This document shows, piece after piece, positions 33,187-41,752 of a DNA stretch of 64,000 nucleotides. Each line of letters begins with the position of its first letter. The first letter of the stretch is position 1. Under the pieces are notes generated by a model that was given only the letters and a program-made list of their open reading frames with translations, was not told where the DNA came from and did no database searches. Source of the DNA: UBA11891 sp003533785. Lineage in GTDB: Bacteria > Bacteroidota > Bacteroidia > Flavobacteriales > Flavobacteriaceae. The stretch lies in NCBI GenBank assembly GCA_949511625.1, contig CATFEX010000022.1:1-64000 (forward strand), written 5' to 3'. The position numbers and the translations under genes were made by a program.

Positions 33187-33828
33187 CCAGCGGATTAAAT
33201 CACTAAAATTATCTTGAGCAATAGTGTGTCCCACAGGATATTCTTTGAAAAGCACCTCAGGGTTATTGTCGGCTAAGAGTCCCACAGTTTCTCTTGCATA
33301 ATGAATTGGAATAGTTGCATCTTCTTTGCCGTGAGAAGCAAAAGCGATGGTATTGCGATAAGTACTAACGGGTTTTTTTAGTAATTCTGGGTCAATTACG
33401 CCACTCAATCCCAGTGTTTGCTGAACCAAATTGGGTTGATCCAATCCCAATGCCCAGCAAAGAATAGCCCCTTGACTGAATCCCAAACAACTCACTCGTT
33501 GAGAATCCAATTGATAATGATTACAAAAATGAATGATGTTTTGCTGAATTTGATTCAAACTTTCATTGGCTTGCTCATAATTACTCAATCGCTCCATGTT
33601 TGCTGTAAATTGCAAATCATACCATGCATAGCCTCCAAATGGGAGCGCTATCGGCGCATTTAAAGCTATAACGGCAAATTGAGTAGGCAAATAGCTAGCA
33701 AATGAAAAAAGATCTTCTTTATTGCTTCCATAGCCATGCAACAAAAAAAGGACAGCGGGCGGCTTTTCTGAAGGAGTTGCTGGACGATAAAGGTGTTCTA
33801 AAAGAAAATCAGACGAGGGTATCGGCAT
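33175..33828 (-). CDS. Alpha/beta hydrolase, phospholipase/carboxylesterase family
   Basis: 217-aa serine hydrolase with the oxyanion region FLLHGYGSNKEDL, nucleophile elbow GFSQG, catalytic Asp in HGKEDATIP and His in PVGHTIA. It belongs to the small carboxylesterase group (abhydrolase_2). No signal peptide, so cytosolic. I take ATG 33828 (MPIPSSDF); this overlaps the preceding dihydroorotase-like gene by 20 bp. The longer frame to 33873 lies further inside that gene and adds nothing recognisable. Confidence 0.83.
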   Translation of the reverse strand: MPIPSSDFLLEHLYRPATPSEKPPAVLFLLHGYGSNKEDLFSFASYLPTQFAVIALNAPIALPFGGYAWYDLQFTANMERLSNYEQANESLNQIQQNIIHFCNHYQLDSQRVSCLGFSQGAILCWALGLDQPNLVQQTLGLSGVIDPELLKKPVSTYRNTIAFASHGKEDATIPIHYARETVGLLADNNPEVLFKEYPVGHTIAQDNFSDLIRWLVR

Positions 33829-35071
33829 TCCATTGCAATTGATTGTTATGAAAACAACCCAATACCTTTCCATTCATTTGGTGTCCCACAAAAGCACAAT
33901 TTTTGGAAGTGGAAGTTAAGTCTGATTTGGTCAAAGCAAATCGTTGATTGGGATTGAAAAAAGTAATATCAGCCTTTTGCCCTTCGGCAATGGAATTTTG
34001 GGGAATGGAAAAAAGAGATTTGCCGCGTGTTAAAAACTTAATGGCTTGTTCTAATGGAAAAAGGGAACACAAAATTCCAAAACAGGCTTCTAGGCCAATG
34101 GATCCCGGTTGTGCCAAGGCAAACTCCAAATCTTTATTTTCCAGATTCATTGGGTAATGCATGCTAGTTACTAGGTCAATTGTTCCGTCCAACAAACCCT
34201 CTCGTAAGGCATTTTTATCTTCCTGTGTTCGGAGGGGAGGAAATAGTTTTAAGTTAGTGTCATAATCTACCAGTGCTTTGTCATCGAAAAACAAATGGGG
34301 GAGACCCACAGAGCAACTCACCGCAAGTCCTTTTTTCTTGGCTCGACGAATATGGGCAACCCCAGACGAAGTTGAAACAAAGGGGATATGGAGTTGTCCG
34401 CCACTATTTTCTAAAATTTCAAGGTCTCTGTTGATTTGAATACTCTCTGCAATACTTGGAATCCCGCTCAGTCCAAGTTCAGTGCTTGTAATCCCCTCGT
34501 GCATCATGCCATTGGCTTGAAGCGAGTCTTGTGAAGGATGTGAGAGCAATAAACCATTAAAAGATTGGCTGTATTCTAAAGCAATTTTGAGTAATTGGGG
34601 GTTGTCTAAGGAGTGATAAGCATCGTAAAATGCAATGGCTCCCACTTGCTGCATATTGAATAGTTCTGCTATGTTTTTTCCCAGACTTCCTTCAGTAAGT
34701 GAACCCAAGGGATGCAGACTGGTAACAGCTCCCCGAGATTTTGAAATCTGATGTACGATCCCACTTTGAGAGTCTGCTACAGGAAAGACATTGGGTAGTA
34801 ATCCAATATGCGTAAAACCACTACTAGCAGCCGTAAAAAGACCGTTTTTGAGGGTTTCACGTTCTTCATAACCGGGCTCACCAAAACTCACTAAGGGGTC
34901 GAACCAGCCAGGGGAGAAGTGCAGGTTTTCAGCTTCGATAATTCGATCGGCTTTAGTGATCTTAGTCCCAATGTCGCTAATTACCCCTTCATCGACTAGA
35001 AAGGAAAGTATCTCTCCATGGGAGGGATGAGAAGGATCTATAAGCGTGGCATTTTTTATAAGTATGCGCAT
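33809..35071 (-). CDS. Dihydroorotase-like protein lacking metal ligands
   Basis: 420-aa amidohydrolase-superfamily protein closest in layout to type I dihydroorotase: N-terminal beta-sandwich (LIKNATLIDP), TIM barrel, and C-terminal ADITFFNPN strand. However, the metal-binding D-x-H-x-H-x-R-E-P-G box reads DPLVSFGEPG (58-67), so both His (Leu60, Ser62) and the substrate Arg (Gly64) are replaced; the later T-D-H-A-P-H box reads SMHYPM, losing the catalytic Asp. The carbamylated Lys is not visible. It is therefore unlikely to be a working dihydroorotase; in other bacteria such inactive homologues are structural partners of aspartate transcarbamoylase. No pyrimidine genes are adjacent. Confidence 0.8.
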   Translation of the reverse strand: MRILIKNATLIDPSHPSHGEILSFLVDEGVISDIGTKITKADRIIEAENLHFSPGWFDPLVSFGEPGYEERETLKNGLFTAASSGFTHIGLLPNVFPVADSQSGIVHQISKSRGAVTSLHPLGSLTEGSLGKNIAELFNMQQVGAIAFYDAYHSLDNPQLLKIALEYSQSFNGLLLSHPSQDSLQANGMMHEGITSTELGLSGIPSIAESIQINRDLEILENSGGQLHIPFVSTSSGVAHIRRAKKKGLAVSCSVGLPHLFFDDKALVDYDTNLKLFPPLRTQEDKNALREGLLDGTIDLVTSMHYPMNLENKDLEFALAQPGSIGLEACFGILCSLFPLEQAIKFLTRGKSLFSIPQNSIAEGQKADITFFNPNQRFALTKSDLTSTSKNCAFVGHQMNGKVLGCFHNNQLQWNADTLV

Positions 35072-35135
35072 ACAGGGTTGCCATCGGTTGGCCTACAAAA
35101 ATAATAAAGATTCCACTGCTAATGGATTCTCTCAT

Positions 35136-35888
35136 TTAGAATTTTTCAAAGACTCCCAGCCCGAAGAGTGCAAAGTCATACTTAACGGGGTCTTTGGGGT
35201 CCATAATACGCAATTGTGCATCTAACATTTCCAGAGCTTTTCGATCACTTTGTTTACGTTTTAATAAACCGAGTTTTCGCGCTACATTTCCTGTGTGAAC
35301 ATCTAGTGGAATAGAGAGTTCCTTGGGTTTTATGGCGGTCCATAAACCAAAATCAACTCCAGCTTTTGCACTGCGAACCATCCAACGAAAAAACATATTC
35401 AATCGCTTTGCGGCTGATCCTTTATTTGGATTTGAAAGGTGTTTTTCACTTCTTTTTTCATGAGGAACCTGAAGCATAAATGTTCGGAAGGCATCAATTT
35501 TATGAGCAACTGTTGTTTTTTCTTTGCTCTTAAAGAAGGTATTCATGTTTTCATACTGATGATACAGTTTTTGAAGGCCCAAACAAAGAAAAGCCAAATC
35601 ATGGCTATTGAAGGTGCGATGTGCGAAAGAAGGTAATTCTTCTCCTTCATAGGTCATCACAAAAGAATAGGGTGTGTTTCCCATCAATTGCATCATTTTT
35701 TGGGCACTACTGAGTATGGATTTTCGATTGCCCCATGCGATTGTTGCGGTGAGGAAAGCTGCGATCTCTATATCTTGTTGCAGGGTGAATTGATGGGGAA
35801 TTTGAATGGGATCGGAATCAATAAAGCGTGGATGCTCGTAAAGTGCAGCTTTTTCATCCAAAAAAGATTTTAAATCGATTGGATTCAT
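35136..35888 (-). CDS. TIGR02757 family protein (DUF2400)
   Basis: 250-aa soluble protein of a conserved Bacteroidota/Spirochaete family of unknown function. Typical blocks present are ATIAWGNRKSI, the basic KRLNMFFRWMVRS and IPLDVHTGNVARKLGLL, the latter resembling the helix-hairpin-helix/Asp region of DNA glycosylases, which suggests nucleic-acid binding. It overlaps the upstream LolD-like ATPase by 4 bp (ATGA), so these two are co-translated, with no obvious functional link. Confidence 0.82.
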   Translation of the reverse strand: MNPIDLKSFLDEKAALYEHPRFIDSDPIQIPHQFTLQQDIEIAAFLTATIAWGNRKSILSSAQKMMQLMGNTPYSFVMTYEGEELPSFAHRTFNSHDLAFLCLGLQKLYHQYENMNTFFKSKEKTTVAHKIDAFRTFMLQVPHEKRSEKHLSNPNKGSAAKRLNMFFRWMVRSAKAGVDFGLWTAIKPKELSIPLDVHTGNVARKLGLLKRKQSDRKALEMLDAQLRIMDPKDPVKYDFALFGLGVFEKF

Positions 35889-36556
35889 GAAACTATCTGT
35901 CCATCCTCTAAACTAATTTTACGATCGCTTTGATTGGCTAGTTTTGGATTATGAGTGACAATAACAAATGCACAATTTAGCTCTTCTCGCAATTCAAAAA
36001 AAAGCTGGTGCAGTTGGGATGCATTTTCGCTATCAAGGTTGCCACTTGGTTCATCGGCGAAGATGATTTTGGGTGCATTGATTAATGCACGGGCAACTGC
36101 AACTCGTTGTTGTTCTCCGCCAGACATTTCAGCGGGTTTGTGATGGCTTCGATTGCCAACTCCTAATTTTTCCAAAAGCGAGTGGGCACGTAATTCCGTT
36201 TCTCGTTTTTCTTTTTTTCCAATCCAAGCGGGTAAACACACATTTTCCAAAGCAGTAAATTCGGGTAAAAGCTCATGAAATTGAAAAATAAAACCCAACT
36301 GACGATTTCTAAAATGAGCTAAGCTTCGTTGGGACATGGATTGAATGTCTTCTCCAAGTATAGAGAGTTGTTGATTGGGGTGGGGACTCGGTGAATCTAA
36401 AGTACCCAGAAGGTGTAATAAAGTGCTTTTACCTGCTCCTGAAGGCCCAACAATAGCAATAATTTCTTTGTTCTGTATTTTAAGATTGACATCTTTCAGC
36501 ACCTCCAGATCATTGTATTTTTTACATAAAGATTGAGCCTCAATAATATATTGCAT
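35885..36556 (-). CDS. LolD-like ABC transporter ATP-binding protein
   Basis: 223-aa ATPase of the LolD/MacB subfamily. Walker A GPSGAGKST, Q-loop FQFHELLPEFTALENV, signature MSGGEQQRVAVARAL, Walker B IIFADEPSGNLDS and H-loop THNP are all complete. The Bacteroidota LolD proteins couple to LolC/E-type permeases that release lipoproteins; no permease is adjacent here. I take ATG 36556 (MQYIIEAQ); the upstream TTG at 36562 lies inside a TAnnTTTG element. Confidence 0.87.
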   Translation of the reverse strand: MQYIIEAQSLCKKYNDLEVLKDVNLKIQNKEIIAIVGPSGAGKSTLLHLLGTLDSPSPHPNQQLSILGEDIQSMSQRSLAHFRNRQLGFIFQFHELLPEFTALENVCLPAWIGKKEKRETELRAHSLLEKLGVGNRSHHKPAEMSGGEQQRVAVARALINAPKIIFADEPSGNLDSENASQLHQLFFELREELNCAFVIVTHNPKLANQSDRKISLEDGQIVS

Positions 36557-36559
36557 ACC

Positions 36560-36567
36560 CAAAAATA
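36560..36567 (-). promoter_or_regulatory. TAnnTTTG element abutting the LolD-like start
   Basis: Minus-strand TATTTTTG ends 3 nt before ATG 36556. No TTG at proper spacing upstream. It may give a leaderless transcript or be fortuitous. Confidence 0.3.
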
Positions 36568-36688
36568 CAGTAAAAATTCAACACTTCTTGTCTTCAAAAA
36601 AGTAAACTTTTGTTTATTAAATAAGCCTTTAATCGAGTAAATTTAATCAATGCATAAAACAAAATGTAAATCTGTTTAATATAATATA

Positions 36689-36696
36689 TATATTTG
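36689..36696 (+). promoter_or_regulatory. Possible -7 element for msrA-folE
   Basis: TATATTTG, 21 nt before the preferred TTG start of msrA, in an AT-rich region; the -33 TTG is not evident. Confidence 0.45.
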
Positions 36697-36717
36697 TTAA
36701 ACATCTATATCATTGCA

Positions 36718-37248
36718 TTGAAAAAAGTAGCGTATTTTGCTGGAGGTTGCTTCTGGTGTACCGAAGCGATTTATCAAAATATTAAGGGAGTCGAAGAAGT
36801 GATCTCTGGGTATATTGGTGGTTCGATAAAAAACCCTTCCTACCGAGAAGTTTGTTCTGGTCGAACTGGTCATGCCGAAGCCGTTCGCGTCGTTTATGAT
36901 CAAACTTTGGTGTCATTCAAGTTGTTGGTAGCCATTTTTTTTTCTACGCACGACCCAACCACGTTAAACCGACAAGGAGCAGATGTTGGTACCCAATACC
37001 GATCAGCTCTTTTTTACACTTCTGAAAATCAAAGGAAAATCATTGAGCAAGTTATATCAGAATTGACTGAGCAAAGGATATTTGATGCTCCTTTAGTTAC
37101 TGAAGTTAATGCCGAAATGCCATTCTATACCGCAGAGAAGGAGCATAATAATTACTTTAATAATAATAGTGAACAACCTTATTGTCAAGCTGTTATAGAA
37201 CCAAAAATTAAAAAATTTATTGAAACTTATAAAACACATTTAAAATGA
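36718..37248 (+). CDS. msrA: Peptide-methionine (S)-S-oxide reductase MsrA
   Basis: 176-aa enzyme reducing the S epimer of methionine sulfoxide. The catalytic motif GGCFWC is near the N-terminus, with GYIGG, GRTGHAEAV and the GTQYRSALFY block. It starts at TTG 36718, directly before KKVAYFAGG; a second TTG at 36694 would lie within the predicted -7 element and add nine residues absent from the family. It overlaps folE by 4 bp (ATGA). Confidence 0.93.
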   Translation: MKKVAYFAGGCFWCTEAIYQNIKGVEEVISGYIGGSIKNPSYREVCSGRTGHAEAVRVVYDQTLVSFKLLVAIFFSTHDPTTLNRQGADVGTQYRSALFYTSENQRKIIEQVISELTEQRIFDAPLVTEVNAEMPFYTAEKEHNNYFNNNSEQPYCQAVIEPKIKKFIETYKTHLK

Positions 37249-37838
37249 ATGAAAATTTTAATATCGACACGCTTCCCATTACCGAAGCCATTAGTGAAAA
37301 CTACACCCATATTCTTGATTTGCTAGGGGAAAATGCTACGAGAGAAGGCCTTCTAAAAACTCCAGAGCGAGCTTCTAAAGCTATGAAATACTTAACCAAA
37401 GGCTATGAAATGGACCCTCAGCAAATATTACAAAGTGCTATGTTTAAAGAGAATTATAACGAGATGGTCATTGTTAAGGACATTGAATTATATTCATTGT
37501 GTGAACATCATTTGTTACCTTTCTTTGGGAAAGCTCATATCGCTTATATACCCAATGGGCATATTGTAGGGTTGAGTAAGATACCTCGGGTAGTTGATGT
37601 TTTTTCAAGGCGGTTGCAAGTGCAAGAACGCCTAACAGAGCAAATCCTAGATTGCATCAATGACACACTTGAGCCCGATGGCGTTGCCGTAGTGATAGAA
37701 GCTTCTCATATGTGTATGATGATGCGAGGGGTGCAAAAACAAAATTCTACCACAACCACTTCTGGATTCCGAGGTTCATTCAAAGATACCGATACTAGAA
37801 ATGAGTTTTTGAAGTTGGTTTCTTCTTCACTCACTTAG
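37245..37838 (+). CDS. folE: GTP cyclohydrolase I
   Basis: 197-aa enzyme converting GTP to 7,8-dihydroneopterin triphosphate for folate/pterin synthesis. It has the zinc ligands in SLCEHHLLPF and SHMCMMMRGV, the substrate loop HIAYIPNGHIVGLSKI and the C-terminal FRGSF. Normal length. It is translationally coupled to msrA by a 4-bp overlap and converges on the DUF6787 gene with an 8-bp overlap. Confidence 0.95.
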   Translation: MNENFNIDTLPITEAISENYTHILDLLGENATREGLLKTPERASKAMKYLTKGYEMDPQQILQSAMFKENYNEMVIVKDIELYSLCEHHLLPFFGKAHIAYIPNGHIVGLSKIPRVVDVFSRRLQVQERLTEQILDCINDTLEPDGVAVVIEASHMCMMMRGVQKQNSTTTTSGFRGSFKDTDTRNEFLKLVSSSLT

Positions 37839-38145
37839 TGTTTTTTGATTTGGGATAGAGCCCCATTTTTTGAAGCATTTTCTTTTCAAATTGCCAGAAA
37901 AATTTGAATTGAAAAAAAAGTGCTCCAAAGAATAATAGCAGTACTTGATAAAGTGGAAAAATTAGCAGTATCCGAAGTATGAAATAGGCTCCAGATCCAA
38001 ACCGATCTTTTGTTACGTCAAAATATTCTAGGACGGGTTGTCCAAGTTTGACACTCAAGGAACCAGTAATACCAAATACAATAAAGATGACAAAAAGCTG
38101 GAAGTTGGAATCAATACCCCAGCGTTTTTTTAGTCTTTCCAGCAT
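37831..38145 (-). CDS. DUF6787-type small membrane protein
   Basis: 104-aa protein with two transmembrane helices (FQLFVIFIVFGITGSLSVKL and RILLIFPLYQVLLLFFGALFFQF) and charged ends; the loop between contains a conserved-looking L-G-Q-P. Flavobacterial homologues have been called prolipoprotein diacylglyceryl transferase, but the protein is far too short for Lgt. I start at ATG 38145 (MLERLKKRWGI), 4 bp after the serA stop. Function unknown. Confidence 0.72.
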   Translation of the reverse strand: MLERLKKRWGIDSNFQLFVIFIVFGITGSLSVKLGQPVLEYFDVTKDRFGSGAYFILRILLIFPLYQVLLLFFGALFFQFKFFWQFEKKMLQKMGLYPKSKNTK

Positions 38146-38149
38146 GACC

Positions 38150-39103
38150 TTAGGGCTTGAGTATACCAATAATTTGGTCGGCTAATTCTTCTCCAATTCT
38201 ATCCTGCGCTTCAAGTGTAGCTGCTCCTATATGGGGGGTGAGTGAAATTTTAGGATGCATCAATAATTTGATTTCTGGTTTGGGTTCGTTTTCAAATGTA
38301 TCCAAAGCAGCAAAAGCGAGTTTTTCATTGTCTAGTGCTTCAACAATTGCAACCTCATTAATTACACCGCCACGAGCAGCATTGATGAGTGCTGCTCCTG
38401 ATTTCATTTTTTCCAATTGAGGACGATCGATAACGTATTCTTTTTGAGCGGGGACATGTAAACTGACAAAGTCAGATTGTTGAAGTAGATCATCCATTGC
38501 TATTGTTGGGATGGTTATTGAGAGGCGCTCTCCGTTAAATAGAGAAATTGATACTTCTGCTTCATCCGTGAACTTATCAGTAGCTACTACCCGCATACCT
38601 ACCCCTAAAGCAATTTTAGCTACTTCTTGACCAATTCTTCCAAAGCCAATAATCCCCATAGTTTTTCCGCGAAGTTCTTGACCTTTTGCATAAGCCTTTT
38701 TTAGCCCCTTGAAGTTGGATTCGCCTTCCAAAGGCATATTCCTGTTGGCATCGTATAGAAATCGAACCCCTCCATATAAATGGGCAAAGACAAGCTCGGC
38801 AACTGATGCTGAAGAAGCAGCTGGAGTATTAATAACATCAATTCCTTTATTCCGAGCATATTCTACGTCAATATTGTCCATCCCAACACCCCCACGGCCA
38901 ATAATTTTAAGATTGGGGCAGGCGTCAATTAGTTCCTTTCTAGCAGTGGTGGCTGAGCGCACCAAAAGAACACAAATGTCATTTTCATTGAGGTAATTGA
39001 TCAATTGTTCTTGGGCAACATTAGTCGTTTCAACAGTGAATCCTGCGGCTTCTAAAGCCTCAATTCCAGCATTAGAAATTCCGTCGTTAGCAAGTATTTT
39101 CAT
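38150..39103 (-). CDS. serA: D-3-phosphoglycerate dehydrogenase (D-2-hydroxyacid dehydrogenase)
   Basis: 317-aa NAD-dependent dehydrogenase, first step of serine synthesis. It has the Rossmann motif GIIGFGRIGQEVA, NAARGGVI containing the catalytic Arg, and TPHIGAAT with the catalytic His. It is the short type without ACT or intervening domain, as common in Bacteroidota, so feedback inhibition by serine through an ACT domain is not expected. It follows serC by 8 bp on the same strand, which supports the assignment to serine biosynthesis. Confidence 0.9.
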   Translation of the reverse strand: MKILANDGISNAGIEALEAAGFTVETTNVAQEQLINYLNENDICVLLVRSATTARKELIDACPNLKIIGRGGVGMDNIDVEYARNKGIDVINTPAASSASVAELVFAHLYGGVRFLYDANRNMPLEGESNFKGLKKAYAKGQELRGKTMGIIGFGRIGQEVAKIALGVGMRVVATDKFTDEAEVSISLFNGERLSITIPTIAMDDLLQQSDFVSLHVPAQKEYVIDRPQLEKMKSGAALINAARGGVINEVAIVEALDNEKLAFAALDTFENEPKPEIKLLMHPKISLTPHIGAATLEAQDRIGEELADQIIGILKP

Positions 39104-39111
39104 TAGACTTT

Positions 39112-40176
39112 TTATTTAGTGCGTTCAAATTCTTTCATTACTTCAACAAGCAATTCAACACTTTCTATGGGAAGTGCGTTGTACATAGAAGCACGATACC
39201 CACCAACAGAACGATGCCCTTTGAGTCCGCTGATACCAGCAGCATTCCAGAGGGCATCAAAGGAAGCGGCAGTGTCTTCATCGGTCAGGTTAAAGGTCGC
39301 ATTCATCATGCTGCGATCTTCCACAGCTGCAAACCCTTCAAAAGCGGCATTGCGATCTATTTCATCATACAAAAGCTTTGCTTTTGCTGCATTGGCTTTT
39401 CCAACGGCCTCCAACCCCCCTTGTTTCACTATCCAACGCATATTGAGCAGGGAAGTATATATAGGAAATACAGGTGGCGTGTTGAACATACTGTCTTTTG
39501 CGATCTGCAAGGAATAATCCATCATAGAAGGAACTGATCGAGTTACTTTTCCAAGTAAATTAATATCAACAATTATGAGTGTCGTTCCAGCTGGACCGAG
39601 ATTTTTTTGAGCTCCCGCATAAAAAAGACCAAATCTAGAATAATCTAAGGGTCTTGAGAAGAGGTCGGAACTCATGTCTGCTACCAGGGGGGGAGATAAT
39701 ACGGGAATGTTGTGAAACTGAGTCCCGAAAATAGTGTTGTTGGTCGTTAAATGAATATAATCCAAATCGCCAATGGCATTTAATTCTTTGGGAATATAGT
39801 TGAAGTTAGCCGATTTTGAGGAGGCCATTTCTACAACTTCACCAAATAACTTCGCCTCTTTTATGGCTTTATCAGACCAAGAACCTGTATTGATATATCC
39901 AGCTCTTGTTTCCATCAAATTATAGGCAGCCATTAAAAATTGTGAACTAGCTCCTCCTTGGAGAAAAAGTGCTTTATAGTTGGTGTTTTGCAAACCTGAT
40001 AGCTCAAGGGCTAAGGCACAAGCTTCTTCCATTATCTCAACAAAAGCTTTACTTCGATGCGAGATTTCAATAAGAGAAAGACCCGATCCGTCTAGCTCTT
40101 GAACAGCCTCTGCTGCTTGTTGCAATACTTCTTGAGGGAGAATGGCAGGGCCAGCGCTGAAATTGTGTTTTTTCAT
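39112..40176 (-). CDS. serC: 3-phosphoserine/phosphohydroxythreonine aminotransferase
   Basis: 354-aa PLP enzyme converting 3-phosphohydroxypyruvate to phosphoserine. It has the hallmark start KKHNFSAGPAILP, the PLP-lysine in AGAQKNLGPAG and a C-terminal GHRSVGGYRASMYNA. I use ATG 40176 (MKKHNF) since the family starts there; the frame reaches 40197. It is upstream of serA in the same operon. The preceding gene on the strand is the acyl-CoA reductase with a 128-bp gap containing an ATTGT/ACAAT inverted repeat (about 40286-40300). Confidence 0.94.
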   Translation of the reverse strand: MKKHNFSAGPAILPQEVLQQAAEAVQELDGSGLSLIEISHRSKAFVEIMEEACALALELSGLQNTNYKALFLQGGASSQFLMAAYNLMETRAGYINTGSWSDKAIKEAKLFGEVVEMASSKSANFNYIPKELNAIGDLDYIHLTTNNTIFGTQFHNIPVLSPPLVADMSSDLFSRPLDYSRFGLFYAGAQKNLGPAGTTLIIVDINLLGKVTRSVPSMMDYSLQIAKDSMFNTPPVFPIYTSLLNMRWIVKQGGLEAVGKANAAKAKLLYDEIDRNAAFEGFAAVEDRSMMNATFNLTDEDTAASFDALWNAAGISGLKGHRSVGGYRASMYNALPIESVELLVEVMKEFERTK

Positions 40177-40304
40177 AGCATTAATTTCTGCTTGCAAAGA
40201 TCAAAACTTATATGAAATCATCCCCATACCAAGGGATTTTTTATTCATTTTTGTCAACATTACCATCACTTATTCCCGATTCAATTGTATGTAACAATGG
40301 ATAT

Positions 40305-41324
40305 TTAGAGTTGTGATAAAAAAGAGAGGGTATTGACTCCATCAGCATAGTCCCACAATTGAGGTTCTTGGGCAAGGCCAAACGAAAAGGCAGTGGGAAC
40401 ATCACAATGGCTAACAATGCATTGAATCGAATTGGAATGGGTCGCTATTGCTTCTTTTACCTCATCCAAATGCTTATAAAAAGTATAGTTGAGACAAGCA
40501 ATTGGGGCGGCCCAGTCTGTGGATTCTCTTAATAAGAAAAAACCATTTTCTAGAAATTTATACTCACTCATCAAATAAACGGCTTTATTATAATCGAAAT
40601 TGTTAGCATATTTTTGTGCCTCCATTACACTGCGATGTGGATAAAGCCCACCAAAAACTAAATCCAAATTATACCCTTCGGGCAGATAAACTTTTGAAAC
40701 ACTTCGACACCCGAGTCCGTAATAGCGAAGAATGTCGTCTCCCAAGGCTTCTAATTGCTCTTTGGTTTCAGTACCGTCCAATACAGCAATACCGTTCCTA
40801 TTTTTTCGAATTAAATGAGGGACCTTACTAAAATAGGATTCAAAATAACGAGCAGAATTATTACTTCCAGTGGCAATAACTGCTTCGTAGTCTTTCAATG
40901 CCCCCTCAACGAATTCAATACGACCTTGATCGGATGGGCTTATACTTTCCAATTCGCTCACTATCCATGGGAGGAGAAGTGGATCTTTTGCGGCGCATTT
41001 AATTCGAGCACGATGCGGGCTGGCCCACAAGCATAGCAAGTCATGCATCCCAACCAATGGGATATTTCCAGCAACAATTAATCCTATGGTTTTGGGAGAT
41101 GTGATTGTAAAAGAGACTTTCTGTAGCCAACGCTCAACATTTGGCCCGGACAAAGCCAGGCTCCAACTTCGAATAGCGGATTTAACTTGTTGGGGATCAA
41201 ACCAGCCATTCGATTGGTTTACCTTGTTTAGAAAAGATTCAAACTCAGGGTTCTTACCCTCAGAATCTACATATTCGGAAAGTTTTTTTCCTAAGGCAAT
41301 AAAAGTGGATACGGTTGGATTCAA
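40305..41324 (-). CDS. LuxC-like acyl-CoA reductase
   Basis: 339-aa protein of the long-chain acyl-CoA/acyl-protein reductase family. The aldehyde-dehydrogenase-like fold is indicated by TIGLIVAGNIPLVGMHDLL (nucleotide region) and the probable active-site Cys in YYGLGCRSVSKVYLP. It is shorter than luminescence LuxC (about 480 aa). In flavobacteria this gene consistently sits divergent from the ferredoxin and upstream of serC-serA. Reduction of an activated acyl group using NADPH is likely; the physiological substrate is unknown. The frame starts with TTG 41324. Confidence 0.78.
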   Translation of the reverse strand: MNPTVSTFIALGKKLSEYVDSEGKNPEFESFLNKVNQSNGWFDPQQVKSAIRSWSLALSGPNVERWLQKVSFTITSPKTIGLIVAGNIPLVGMHDLLCLWASPHRARIKCAAKDPLLLPWIVSELESISPSDQGRIEFVEGALKDYEAVIATGSNNSARYFESYFSKVPHLIRKNRNGIAVLDGTETKEQLEALGDDILRYYGLGCRSVSKVYLPEGYNLDLVFGGLYPHRSVMEAQKYANNFDYNKAVYLMSEYKFLENGFFLLRESTDWAAPIACLNYTFYKHLDEVKEAIATHSNSIQCIVSHCDVPTAFSFGLAQEPQLWDYADGVNTLSFLSQL

Positions 41325-41358
41325 AAAGAAAATGTTATGGGCGCTCTAAATTTTAACC

Positions 41359-41366
41359 TATTTTTG
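41359..41366 (+). promoter_or_regulatory. Possible -7 element for the ferredoxin gene
   Basis: TATTTTTG, 26 nt before the ATG. No TTG at the expected -33 position. Confidence 0.4.
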
Positions 41367-41392
41367 ACAAAAATAATGAAAAAGAATACCCC

Positions 41393-41740
41393 ATGGCGAT
41401 TATAATCACAGACGAATGTATCAACTGCGGCGCATGTGAGCCAGAATGCCCAAATACTGCCATTTATGAAGGAGCAGAAGAATGGCGTTTTCAAGACGGC
41501 ACTTCTCTTTCAGGAGCTTTTGTTTTGCCCAATGGCAAAAAAGCAGAAGCAGCAACTGTAATGGAACCTGTATCGGATGAATATTATTATATCGTTCCTG
41601 ATAAATGTACAGAATGTAAAGGATTTCATGACGAACCCCAATGTGCAGCGGTTTGCCCAGTAGATTGTTGCGTTCCAGATGAGGAACATGTTGAATCAGA
41701 TGAGGTACTGCTGTCCAAACAACGATTTCTACATCAATAA
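41393..41740 (+). CDS. 2[4Fe-4S] ferredoxin
   Basis: 115-aa ferredoxin of the YfhL/Alvin type. It has the first cluster motif CINCGACEPECP at residues near 9, a 40-residue insertion, then CTECKGFHDEPQCAAVCPVDCC for the second cluster. The C-x-x-C-x8-C spacing in the second motif is characteristic of this type, with low reduction potential. It diverges from the acyl-CoA reductase, suggesting it may supply electrons to it, and is followed 12 bp later by ychF. Confidence 0.92.
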   Translation: MAIIITDECINCGACEPECPNTAIYEGAEEWRFQDGTSLSGAFVLPNGKKAEAATVMEPVSDEYYYIVPDKCTECKGFHDEPQCAAVCPVDCCVPDEEHVESDEVLLSKQRFLHQ

Positions 41741-41752
41741 GAATTAAACAGT

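Noticed and set aside
39119..39537. Plus-strand frames of 107-132 aa
   Set aside because: Antisense to serC; no domain recognised and mutual overlap of the frames.
40286..40300. ATTGT/ACAAT dyad upstream of serC as an operator
   Set aside because: Only 5-bp arms with a 5-nt spacer in AT-rich DNA; no second copy nearby.
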